34,781 nt of DNA from Clostridia bacterium. GTDB lineage: Bacteria > Bacillota > Clostridia > Christensenellales > Borkfalkiaceae. The notes under the pieces are model-generated. The model was not told the origin of the DNA, searched no databases, and was given only the letters and a program-made list of their open reading frames with translations. The stretch is from the NCBI GenBank assembly GCA_017415505.1, contig JAFQGG010000023.1, positions 1 to 34,781 of the forward strand, written 5' to 3'. Shown piece by piece: positions 6,477-12,948 of this stretch. The position numbers and the translations under genes are program-made. The stretch's first letter is position 1, and each line of letters begins with the position of its first letter.

Positions 6477-7101
6477 AAAACGGGAAAATAACAAGGTGTA
6501 TTTAAGTGGCGAGGTAGTAGGCGAACCCGTCCGTGTTATTCGGGACAAAGGGGAGCCGTTGTGCAGGTTTACCGTGCGTGTGCCAAGATTGTCCGGGGTT
6601 TACGATATTTTGCCCGTAACGATTCTCGAACGAAACGTCACGGAAGCGATCTCGCTTGGTCAGAGGATTTGTATGGCAGGGCAATTTCGGAGCTATAACA
6701 GGCTTGAAAACGGAAAATCGCGCTTATTTCTTGCGGCGTATGCGCAAGAGCTTTTATCCGAGGACGTAAAAACCTCTCCAAATACGGTTGAATTGAACGG
6801 GTGTTTATGCAAACCGCCGATTTATCGAACGACGCCGTTTGGGCGCGAGATCGCCGATTTCTTGCTTGCCGTCAATCGCGATTATAACAAGTCCGATTAT
6901 ATCCCTTGTATCGCTTGGGGCGGAAACGCAAGGTTTATAAGTATGCTTTCCGTGGGGGACAGGCTTGCCGTTTCGGGTAGACTGCAAAGTCGAGAATATC
7001 AAAAAAAGTATTCGGAAACGGATATAGAGAATCGCGTTGCGTACGAGGTATCCGTCAGTAGGTTAGAGCTATTGGACGGACAAGAAGACGAAGAAGATTG
7101 A
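6469..7101 (+). CDS. ssb: Phage single-stranded DNA-binding protein, tandem OB folds
   Basis: Two OB-fold domains are seen. The first (about 8-95) opens with NKVYLSGEVVGEPV, the second (about 104-200) with NTVELNGCLCKPP and ends in VSVSRLELL. The second has the SSB-like run FLLAVNRDYNKSDYIPCIAWG followed by GDRLAVSGRLQSREY, matching the usual N.DxxPxVxWG...GxxVxVxGRLxxRxY pattern. The acidic C-terminal tail (EDEED) fits recruitment of repair partners. At 210 residues it is longer than a single-OB SSB. It lies in the recombination/replication module with the annealing protein downstream. Confidence 0.85.
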   Translation: MSKKRENNKVYLSGEVVGEPVRVIRDKGEPLCRFTVRVPRLSGVYDILPVTILERNVTEAISLGQRICMAGQFRSYNRLENGKSRLFLAAYAQELLSEDVKTSPNTVELNGCLCKPPIYRTTPFGREIADFLLAVNRDYNKSDYIPCIAWGGNARFISMLSVGDRLAVSGRLQSREYQKKYSETDIENRVAYEVSVSRLELLDGQEDEED

Positions 7102-7119
7102 TCGTAAGGAGAAAAAACG

Positions 7120-7344
7120 ATGGTTAAAAAGAATGAAAGATTAGTAGCGTTATTGAAAAGCCGTGGGATAACGGCGTATAAATTGGCGGAAGTTTTGGGG
7201 TATAAGGACAAATCCAAAACGGTCGTATATCAATGGGTATACGGGCGTGGAGAGCCGAATGCTCGAACGATGCTCAAACTCATGGAGATCCTCGACGTTT
7301 CCGCGTTGGAGATTCTGCGTGTTTTCGGGGAGGTGGAAAAATGA
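7120..7344 (+). CDS. Small XRE-like HTH protein (74 aa), paralogue of 5991-6197
   Basis: A single helix-turn-helix domain (AYKLAEVLGYKDKSKTVVYQ and following WVYG) with the same C-terminal helix, LMEILDVSALEIL, as its paralogue. A three-residue insertion after GYKDK distinguishes it. AAGGAG precedes the ATG. Its stop overlaps the next start as ATGA. The pair probably arose by duplication and may divide Cro-like duties. Confidence 0.78.
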   Translation: MVKKNERLVALLKSRGITAYKLAEVLGYKDKSKTVVYQWVYGRGEPNARTMLKLMEILDVSALEILRVFGEVEK

Positions 7345-7844
7345 TAGAGTTGTTATTTAGAGCGAAACGAATGGTAGGCGGAAACCTTTGGTTGAAGGAT
7401 TGTCGCGGTTACGTGGAGGATGACGAGGGTTTTTGGCTGTATCATACCAAAAAGGGTTCGTACGAGTGTGAAAGGATCAAGAGGGAAACGCTCGGCTTAT
7501 ACGTTGGTCGCGTGGACATTCACGGCGCACGTATTTACGAGGGTGACTATCTAATGGTCGTTTTGCCGAATGACGATGGCGAAGACGAGCCGTCCGAAAC
7601 TTACGAGATCGGGTACGTGGCGTACGACGGCGAACGAGGCGAGTTTTGTATCAAGTACGACGGGTCGAGTATGAGCGACGAGCTGTTCACGCAGAAATTT
7701 ATTCAAGAATATAAGGTTGAGATCGTCGGGAACGTGTTCGACGGTTATAAGTTGAAAGAGGGACTCGTGCGGATTCAAGACAGTCCGTTCGATACGTACT
7801 ACATGAAAAAAGAGGTGGCGGAAGATGCGATTCGGGGCAAATAA
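7341..7844 (+). CDS. YopX-family phage protein
   Basis: The 167-residue protein matches the YopX layout: an N-terminal LLFRAKR, then GLYVGRVDIHGARIYEGDYL, and later YKVEIVGNVFD, corresponding to the family's TGLxDxNGxxIYEGDIV and EVIGNIYE. YopX proteins are common in Firmicutes phages and prophages; their biochemical role is unknown, and structural work points to a beta-barrel oligomer. The start overlaps the preceding stop (ATGA) with GGAGGTGG upstream, indicating coupling. Confidence 0.85.
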   Translation: MIELLFRAKRMVGGNLWLKDCRGYVEDDEGFWLYHTKKGSYECERIKRETLGLYVGRVDIHGARIYEGDYLMVVLPNDDGEDEPSETYEIGYVAYDGERGEFCIKYDGSSMSDELFTQKFIQEYKVEIVGNVFDGYKLKEGLVRIQDSPFDTYYMKKEVAEDAIRGK

Positions 7845-8025
7845 GAGGTTCTACGAAAAACTCAAAGAAAAGGGCTGGACGTTCGCACAGCTTTCCGAAA
7901 GACTGTGCGGTGCGTATACCGCAAATACGCTCTTCCAATACGCAGACGGGCGCAAAACGCCGAATAAAGCGGATAAAAAGAAAATCGCGGAAGCCTTCGG
8001 CTGTTTGGTGACGGATATTTTTTAG
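7825..8025 (+). CDS. Small HTH protein (66 aa)
   Basis: An XRE-like fold lies at residues 16-50 (TFAQLSERLCGAYTANTLFQ...DGRKTPNKADKKKIAEAFG), ending in VTDIF, the usual end of an HTH_3 domain. It overlaps the YopX gene by 20 bases, with GAGGTGG inside that gene supplying the binding site. It is the fourth small HTH protein of the early region. Confidence 0.7.
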   Translation: MRFGANKRFYEKLKEKGWTFAQLSERLCGAYTANTLFQYADGRKTPNKADKKKIAEAFGCLVTDIF

Positions 8026-8037
8026 GGGGAGAATTAT

Positions 8038-8274
8038 ATGCAGGAAGAAATTACGGCGTATCGCAACGTCGGCGGTGGGTTGACGCTACTGGGCAACGTG
8101 CGCGACGTTTGCGCGGCGTTGGACAGGCTAAACAGAAGATTCAAAGGCAAAACGGTAGCGCAGGCAACGGCAAGTATGCGCCTGCTTGAAGCGGAAAAGC
8201 GACAGCTTGCCTTTTTTGGCACGGAAGAAGAACTTGCGGATTTTTTGTTTTCAAACGAAGAAAAACCATTTTAG
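8038..8274 (+). CDS. Hypothetical early phage protein (78 aa)
   Basis: Unrecognised. Short, mostly helical in appearance, with a central basic region (DRLNRRFKGKTVAQA) and an acidic end. AGGGGGAG lies seven bases before the ATG. It is co-directional and closely spaced with neighbours, so it belongs to the early operon. Confidence 0.65.
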   Translation: MQEEITAYRNVGGGLTLLGNVRDVCAALDRLNRRFKGKTVAQATASMRLLEAEKRQLAFFGTEEELADFLFSNEEKPF

Positions 8275-8291
8275 AATTTAGGAGAAAAAAC

Positions 8292-8864
8292 ATGAACGGA
8301 AAAATCGATTTATTTGGAGAAGAGTTACATATTCGATTCGGCGACTCGAATCGGCAACGAACGGAATTTACGGCGCGAACGCAGGCGGTATTCTATTCGC
8401 GCTGGGCAGAAGAGCAGGAGAATACGCTTGTGTACGATCCTCGTAGATTCTCGTTAGAGGGTACGGCGGTGCAACTGTCGATGATCTATAAGGCGGGGAA
8501 AATAGCGGGGCTGGACGTGTCCGACGAGGCGCAGGCGTTGTTTGACGAATACGCGAAAGAGCTCGAAGCGTTGAAAGAGAAACGGTTGGCGGAAAGGTTG
8601 AGCGCGGAGGGGCGTAAAAAACAGCGCGACGCGGCAATTCGAACGTTACAGGCAGGCTGTCGCCCGTGCGATCACTTGGCTTGGAACGGCAAGCGCTTCG
8701 TATGCCGTAAGCACGACTGTCGGGAATGTGTTACGGACGCGGAAGAGGCGGAGCGGTTATACGAGGCTTGGAAGGAAACGCGCGTTTACCGCCGCCCTAC
8801 GCCTTTTCCGCATAGTGAATGTCATATGTTGGATGTTGTAAAGGAGATAGTGAAAAATGGCTAA
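8292..8864 (+). CDS. Hypothetical early protein with cysteine cluster (190 aa)
   Basis: Unrecognised. Residues 60-120 are strongly charged and helical. A C-terminal cluster, CRPCDHLAWNGKRFVC then KHDCRECV (about residues 122-146), has seven closely spaced Cys/His residues likely to hold zinc. TTAGGAG precedes the ATG. The stop overlaps the start of the annealing-protein gene by eight bases, so the two may work together in recombination, though only adjacency supports this. Confidence 0.65.
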   Translation: MNGKIDLFGEELHIRFGDSNRQRTEFTARTQAVFYSRWAEEQENTLVYDPRRFSLEGTAVQLSMIYKAGKIAGLDVSDEAQALFDEYAKELEALKEKRLAERLSAEGRKKQRDAAIRTLQAGCRPCDHLAWNGKRFVCRKHDCRECVTDAEEAERLYEAWKETRVYRRPTPFPHSECHMLDVVKEIVKNG

Positions 8865-9552
8865 ATTTGAAGAAATATACGCAATTAACGTGAACGATAA
8901 AACGGAGAAAAAAGGCAACTTAACGTATCTTTCTTGGGCATTCGCGTGGGCGGAGTTCAAGAAAGTATATCCCGAGGCGACGTACAAAATCCATTCCTTC
9001 GACGGTACGTACTGTACGGGGAACGAGAAAGTGGGATATATGGTCCGTACGGAGGTGACGGCGGGCGAGCAAACGTATGAAATGTGGTTGCCGGTTATGG
9101 ACGGGCGCAATGCGACGATCCTGCAACCGAAAATGACGGAAATCAATAAGACGATTATGCGCTGTTTGACTAAAAATCTCGCCATGTTCGGACTTGGCTT
9201 GTATATTTACGCGGGTGAGGACTTGCCCGAAGGAGAAGAATCTGAACAACCCCCGAAGGGTAAAAAACGGGAAACGGACTCGAAAAACCCGCCTAAAACG
9301 CACGAAACGAGAAAACCCAAGGAAAGGCTCACGAAAAGCGAACTCGTGCAAATTTGGGGCGTTAGACAAGTCGAGGAAACGGTTGCGTGGTTCGAACAAC
9401 AATTCGGTAAACCGCTTGCGGAATGGACGGACGAAGAAACGGAAGAGGCGCGCGGTTTCTTAGAGCAACGCAAAATCAAGCGCGAACGCGAAGCGGAAAA
9501 GCAACGCGAGGCGTTGAGGAACGCGGACGGCGAATTGCCGTTCGAGGTATAA
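8857..9552 (+). CDS. Single-strand annealing protein, DUF1071/Sak3-like
   Basis: The N-terminal domain (1-125) opens with FEEIYAINVNDKTEKKGNLTYLSW, the signature of the DUF1071 phage annealing proteins of the Rad52-like group. WAEFKKVYPEATY and a conserved MTEINKTIMRCLTKNLAMFGLGLYIYAGEDL segment follow. These anneal complementary ssDNA in phage recombination. The C-terminal third is a lysine/glutamate-rich linker followed by a helical tail. It sits in the same operon as the SSB, its natural partner. No exonuclease gene is apparent nearby. The exact Sak3 label is from memory. Confidence 0.8.
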   Translation: MAKFEEIYAINVNDKTEKKGNLTYLSWAFAWAEFKKVYPEATYKIHSFDGTYCTGNEKVGYMVRTEVTAGEQTYEMWLPVMDGRNATILQPKMTEINKTIMRCLTKNLAMFGLGLYIYAGEDLPEGEESEQPPKGKKRETDSKNPPKTHETRKPKERLTKSELVQIWGVRQVEETVAWFEQQFGKPLAEWTDEETEEARGFLEQRKIKREREAEKQREALRNADGELPFEV

Positions 9553-9561
9553 AGGCAATAA

Positions 9562-9592
9562 AAATCCCCTTTCCGCGGGGAAAGGGGCAAAA
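9562..9592. terminator. Rho-independent terminator ending the early operon
   Basis: CCCCTTTCC pairs with GGAAAGGGG around a short G/C loop, with A-rich sequence on both sides. It lies just after the annealing-protein gene. The T run on the plus strand is lacking, so it is better on the minus strand. Confidence 0.5.
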
Positions 9593-9593
9593 A

Positions 9594-9695
9594 CTAAATT
9601 TTTTCTCCATTTGGTAAGACGATATTGACTTCTAACGTACAACCGAGGGTTTCGACGAGTTCCGCGAGGCGTTGGCGAGAATAATCGCCAACAAA
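9594..9695 (-). pseudogene. Possible C-terminal remnant of a regulatory gene
   Basis: A minus-strand open stretch without a start codon reads ...DYSRQRLAELVETLGCTLEV and then NIVLPNGEKI before a stop. It resembles the tail of small XRE-type regulators. Upstream it runs into the terminator of the candidate small RNA, so no start is available. It contains the perfect dyad GTTGGCGA/TCGCCAAC. It may be chance coding potential. Confidence 0.3.
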
Positions 9696-9696
9696 T

Positions 9697-9770
9697 AAAA
9701 AAGACCGCCCACGAGTCGAAGCGTAAGGACGGCAAAGAGAGGAGAGGGGCAAGCCTGCCCCCTCAACTCC
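9697..9770 (-). ncRNA. Candidate small RNA with a C/U-rich anti-SD segment
   Basis: A consensus-like promoter (9776-9804) faces left, and a terminator hairpin GCCGTCC (9727-9733)/GGGCGGT (9704-9710) followed by T6 (9697-9702) lies about 70 bases on. The intervening RNA has a first hairpin, GGGGCA/TGCCCC. A single-stranded CUCCUCUCUUU-type segment follows, complementary to Shine-Dalgarno sequences. No start codon with a binding site is present. This is the layout of a small base-pairing RNA; its expression and targets are inferred. Confidence 0.6.
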
Positions 9771-9775
9771 CTTAA

Positions 9776-9804
9776 AGTATAGCAGGCAAAAAGAAAAAAG
9801 TCAA
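9776..9804 (-). promoter_or_regulatory. Promoter of the candidate small RNA
   Basis: On the minus strand, TTGACT (9799-9804), 17 bases, TATACT (9776-9781). It lies back-to-back with the replication gene. Confidence 0.75.
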
Positions 9805-9862
9805 GCAAAATTATGGAGAAAAAAATGATTGAACGATACAAATAAAAAAATGAGGTATTGAA

Positions 9863-10729
9863 ATGGGAAAAATTAGAGTTCATAAAACGAACGATTATAC
9901 CGTAATGAGCAACAATCATTTTCGAAATAAAGAGTTGTCCTTAAAAGCAAAAGGACTTTTATCGCTAATGCTCTCCCTTCCCGATGATTGGGATTATTCA
10001 ATCGCAGGCTTATCTACTCTTTCCAAAGACGGAAAGGCTAGCGTTGCAGAAGGATTAGAAGAGTTGAAACGCCTTGGGTATTTGCTTGTAATACCCATAA
10101 AAAGCCCGCAAGGCAGATTTGCGGGGTATGATTATGAGGTGTATGAAAATCCGTATCCGGAAAATCCGTATCCGGAAAATCCGTATCCGGAAAATCCGTA
10201 TCCGGAAAATCCGCCACAATTAAATACTAATACATTAAGTACTAATAAATTAAGTACTAATGAAATAAAAGAAAGAAAGAAAGAAAAAAAGAGAAAGGGT
10301 AAGAACACGGGTGTGCGCATGAGCGCGGGCGCGGGAGCGCGCGAGGGTATGCCTGATTTTGCGAAAATGACGGACGAGGATTTATCGGCTTGGGGACGCA
10401 CGAACCCCTCCACCCACGAAGCGTTTGAGGCATGGCTCGCGGAAACGGAACGACGGCGCGCGGACGGGGGGCTGGATAAGCTGAAAAGCCATGCGGAGGT
10501 GTTGACGGATTTCGGGGTGTCCGAGGGGCTTTGTGCGATCATGAAAGAATTTTTACGCCATTGCTATGCGAACGGACACCTCGTCACGAATGCGAAGCTG
10601 GAAGATATACTTTTTCGGCTCTTTGAGGAATACGAGAGTGACGAAGCACGAGTGACGGCGGTGCAACGTGCGATTGGTGGCGGATATTTCGACGTGCGAA
10701 CGGGAGGTGAGCGGTGTGGTAGACGTTAG
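9863..10729 (+). CDS. Phage replication initiator, winged-HTH and DnaD-like
   Basis: Residues 1-95 (IRVHKTNDYTVMSNNHFRNK... SLKAKGLLSLMLSLPDDWDY... LEELKRLGYL) match the helix-turn-helix domain of Firmicutes phage replication proteins. A low-complexity linker has NPYPE four times and the related TNTLSTNKLSTN. A basic KKEKKRKGK patch and an acidic C-terminal helical domain (about 165-288) follow, the latter suited to helicase-loader contacts. The linker DNA consists of iterons beside an A/T-rich tract, like the origin within lambda O. The ATG has GAGGTATTG upstream. The minus-strand small RNA is divergent from it. Confidence 0.8.
   Translation: MGKIRVHKTNDYTVMSNNHFRNKELSLKAKGLLSLMLSLPDDWDYSIAGLSTLSKDGKASVAEGLEELKRLGYLLVIPIKSPQGRFAGYDYEVYENPYPENPYPENPYPENPYPENPPQLNTNTLSTNKLSTNEIKERKKEKKRKGKNTGVRMSAGAGAREGMPDFAKMTDEDLSAWGRTNPSTHEAFEAWLAETERRRADGGLDKLKSHAEVLTDFGVSEGLCAIMKEFLRHCYANGHLVTNAKLEDILFRLFEEYESDEARVTAVQRAIGGGYFDVRTGGERCGRR
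10148..10263. repeat. Iterons inside the initiator gene: candidate origin
   Basis: Four perfect 15-bp copies of AATCCGTATCCGGAA (10148-10207) are followed by three 15-bp copies of ATTAARTACTAATNN (10219-10263). A purine-rich, A/T-rich tract then runs to about 10300. Repeats in phase with the helix inside the initiator gene, next to easily melted DNA, are typical of a theta-type phage origin. The repeats also keep the reading frame. Confidence 0.6.
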
Positions 10730-11081
10730 ACCGGAGGTGTATCCGAAAAAGGAATTGGTGGCGGTTTGTACGGACTGTGGTGCGGAGCTTTGGCGAACGG
10801 CGTGGGAAAGTTATTCGAACTATAACCGACTCAAAGCAAGGGCGTTAAAAGAACTGCATTGCAATTGTGGAAAGCGTTCCCCTCGATGGGAAAAACTTTC
10901 CAACGGGGATTGGGAGGCGAAAAGCAAGAACGGGGATTTTCTCGTGTGGAGGTACGGGCGCATTTACAAATGGCGGTACAGGACCTACGGGAAGACTTCT
11001 CCCGACGTGATCGGGTTCTCGTACACGAAGAAAGACGCGTTTGCGGCGTGTGAAAAACATAAAGAATGGAGGAGTGCATAA
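10716..11081 (+). CDS. Small zinc-ribbon-like phage protein (121 aa)
   Basis: Unrecognised. CTDCG (about residues 16-20) and CNCG (about 49-52) form a four-cysteine zinc ribbon. The C-terminal half is basic and aromatic (WRYGRIYKWRYRTYG). The start is a GTG at 10716 with GGGAGG upstream, inside the end of the initiator gene, giving a 14-base overlap and translational coupling. The pairing with the initiator suggests a replication accessory role, by position only. Confidence 0.65.
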   Translation: MVDVRPEVYPKKELVAVCTDCGAELWRTAWESYSNYNRLKARALKELHCNCGKRSPRWEKLSNGDWEAKSKNGDFLVWRYGRIYKWRYRTYGKTSPDVIGFSYTKKDAFAACEKHKEWRSA

Positions 11082-11186
11082 ATGAATTTAGAGATTGCAA
11101 AGGACAGTGACAAAGAAACGGTAGCTGCGATTCTCGTCATGAACGGGTATACCGTTCGAAAAACGGCGATTTGCCAAAGGCGGTGA
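11082..11186 (+). CDS. Tiny early protein (34 aa)
   Basis: The ATG directly follows the stop of the previous gene, with GGAGGAG upstream, so translation is coupled. The product has an acidic first half and a basic C-terminus (VRKTAICQRR). Many phages carry such short proteins with an AILVMNGYTVR-like run. No function is assigned. Confidence 0.55.
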   Translation: MNLEIAKDSDKETVAAILVMNGYTVRKTAICQRR

Positions 11187-11187
11187 A

Positions 11188-11589
11188 ATGATGGCATACG
11201 AAAGATTGACGGCAAAGAAATTGAGAGATACGGACATATATAGAGTGCTTGACGAAAACGGTAATATCATAGTGGATAGACGATTGTTTGAAAGGTTTAT
11301 CGAACAGCATAACCGCCTTGCCGAGCTTGAAGATAAAATCGAGCAGGGAACGCTGATTGAGTTGCCTTGCAAGGTGGGAGATACGATTTGGGTTGTTTGC
11401 GGTGATATTTCAAAATATAAAATAACCGAATTTTGGTATGACGGGGTAGTTTTTAATTTTAGGGGAGAAAACAACGAATATGTTGAAGAGCATAAGCGTT
11501 TTAGATTTTTCCATGAACGCATAGGTAAAACCGTATTTCTCACCCGTGAAGAAGCTGAAAAACGCTTGAAGGAGTTGCAAAATGGATAA
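11188..11589 (+). CDS. Hypothetical phage protein with KVGDTIW motif (133 aa)
   Basis: This matches a common Firmicutes phage protein of unknown role. A helical N-terminal part (LTAKKLRDTDIYRVL...HNRLAELEDKIEQG) is followed by a small beta domain with LPCKVGDTIWVV. The end, IGKTVFLTREEAEKRLKEL, is characteristic. The ATG doublet at 11188/11191 has AGGCGGTG upstream. It overlaps the next gene by eight bases. Confidence 0.72.
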   Translation: MMAYERLTAKKLRDTDIYRVLDENGNIIVDRRLFERFIEQHNRLAELEDKIEQGTLIELPCKVGDTIWVVCGDISKYKITEFWYDGVVFNFRGENNEYVEEHKRFRFFHERIGKTVFLTREEAEKRLKELQNG

Positions 11590-12055
11590 GCAAAAGCAAA
11601 TTGAAGAAATAGAAAAGGAATACAAAAAGTGGGCAGTTGGTTTGTTAAAAGTTAGATTTGACTTAAAACCCGAAGCATTTGACGAACACCATAAAAATAA
11701 TTATTCTTTTGAAAACTGTGCGGACTGTTTGTGGAACAAAATTAAAGGTTCTATTGAAGAATTATTATGGTTAAAAGAAAATCAACTACCCGAAAATGCG
11801 GTGGTGCTGACACAAAAAGAACTAATTAAAATGCAGTTGAAGTATTACAACGGCGGGGCAGAGCAAACGGCGGAGAAGTTTGCGGAAAGGGTGAAATTAA
11901 AGGTGAAAGAGTTAGACTTGGGCGGTTGGATTGAAGTTGCGACAGGTTCTATGTATAAGATTGTTGACGAAATCGCAAAGGAAATCACGGGAAACGATAA
12001 AATGTCCCTAAAACGCGCGAGAATCGACGCGGGCGGGGAAACCCGTCGTAAATGA
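11582..12055 (+). CDS. Hypothetical early phage protein (157 aa)
   Basis: Unrecognised. The protein is rich in lysine and glutamate and mostly helical, with a KLKVKELDLGG segment near 112-122. AAGGAG lies upstream in the preceding gene. A possible remnant zinc-ribbon frame begins immediately after its stop. It belongs to the same early operon. Confidence 0.6.
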   Translation: MDKQKQIEEIEKEYKKWAVGLLKVRFDLKPEAFDEHHKNNYSFENCADCLWNKIKGSIEELLWLKENQLPENAVVLTQKELIKMQLKYYNGGAEQTAEKFAERVKLKVKELDLGGWIEVATGSMYKIVDEIAKEITGNDKMSLKRARIDAGGETRRK

Positions 12056-12064
12056 TAGCGTTAA

Positions 12065-12154
12065 AATTCGGGCGATTTATGCGTCGTATGCGGCGAATAT
12101 GTTCCCGAAGGTAGGCAGGTTTGCCCAAGTTGTAAGATGCAAAAGGAAACGTAG
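12065..12154 (+). pseudogene. Zinc-ribbon fragment without a start codon
   Basis: The frame reads DLCVVCGEYVPEGRQVCPSC then KMQKET and a stop: a perfect short double-CxxC zinc ribbon of the type found as tiny phage proteins. An in-frame stop lies just upstream and no ATG, GTG or TTG is available. It is therefore probably the decayed or frameshifted end of a gene. Confidence 0.5.
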
Positions 12155-12202
12155 AACCTAACGGGCGCGCAACGTGGGAAATATTAAAAAAAGGAGATAA
12201 CT

Positions 12203-12295
12203 CTGGACTTAGACAAAAAAATAAAGCGTAGAAACGAATCGGTCGTTTTGCGTGCAAGGTTTCTCGAAAGCCACAGGGCGCGGTGTGGCGAGTAG
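12203..12295 (+). CDS. Possible 30-aa basic protein with CTG start
   Basis: A strong AAAAGGAG lies seven bases before CTG, which opens a 30-codon frame (D-LDKKIKRRNESVVLRARF...). The binding site is better than most in the operon and has no other start near it. A rare CTG start is inferred. Otherwise the site serves nothing visible. Confidence 0.3.
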   Translation: MDLDKKIKRRNESVVLRARFLESHRARCGE

Positions 12296-12310
12296 AGGGA
12301 GAGGTTAAAA

Positions 12311-12724
12311 ATGGAAAGAAAACGAGTGCGGATAATCGAAAGGATATTTCGATGCTACGAAGAGAATAAAAAACAGTTGGAAAAGAATTGCGGGCTTCCC
12401 GTACCGTCCGGGGTGGCGTACGACCGCCCGAGCGTGAAAGCGGACAATGCGCGAAACGGAACGGAGGAGAGCTTTATCCGCTACGCGGCGCGACGGGAAA
12501 CGTTATACAAGCGGGTGTTTATCGTGGAGGAAACGCTCAAATGGTTTCGACTCGAAGGGCACGGGCGGGAGCGTTTTATTCGGGATTTTTTTATCGGGGG
12601 ATATTCGTGGGTAAAAACGGAAATGGAATGTTGCGTATCCCGCGACACGCTCGCACGGTGGCGAAGGGACGTTTTGGAGAAAGCGGAAACGATCGCCTCG
12701 TGGATAGGATTTTTTGATACGTAA
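12311..12724 (+). CDS. ArpU/RinA-like late transcription regulator (137 aa)
   Basis: Its size and its place at the end of the early operon, just before the terminase, fit the ArpU/RinA group that activates phage late genes. The C-terminal half (about 95-130: YSWVKTEMECCVSRDTLARW...) reads as a sigma-70-region-4-like helix-turn-helix. The N-terminal part is basic. GGGAGAGG precedes the ATG. An extended -10 promoter without an obvious -35 follows, as expected if an activator is needed. Confidence 0.65.
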   Translation: MERKRVRIIERIFRCYEENKKQLEKNCGLPVPSGVAYDRPSVKADNARNGTEESFIRYAARRETLYKRVFIVEETLKWFRLEGHGRERFIRDFFIGGYSWVKTEMECCVSRDTLARWRRDVLEKAETIASWIGFFDT

Positions 12725-12783
12725 ACGAACTTCGTTGTTGCCACATAGGCTTCCACGGGGGAACAAAAATCCCCCGCGGGAGT

Positions 12784-12822
12784 CGAAAAAATCAAAAGTA
12801 CGATTTTTTCGTACTTTTTACC
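12784..12822 (+). terminator. Overlapping alternative hairpins before the late genes
   Basis: CGAAAAAATC pairs with GATTTTTTCG, and AAAAGTACGA pairs with TCGTACTTTT. The two stems share the middle strand and exclude each other. The second ends in T5 and is a usable terminator. The arrangement could be a terminator/antiterminator switch or a regulator site. Confidence 0.55.
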
Positions 12823-12832
12823 CAAAACGGTG

Positions 12833-12841
12833 TGTTATAAT
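12833..12841 (+). promoter_or_regulatory. Extended -10 late promoter
   Basis: TGTTATAAT: TG at 12833-12834, one base, TATAAT at 12836-12841. No good -35 lies 17 bases upstream. It precedes the terminase gene and is likely activator-dependent. Confidence 0.6.
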
Positions 12842-12948
12842 GGTATCGTGGATTTTTCCAAAACACTCCTTAAAAACGATTCCCTTGCCGAGGCGATGCA
12901 CGGCTGGGGAATTGTTTTTTGGGTGCAAAAATTCGGGAGTGAATATGT

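Noticed and set aside
9825-9845. Six-codon frame with a binding site before the replication initiator
   Set aside because: Too short to support as a leader peptide; the region is simply A-rich with several ATGs.
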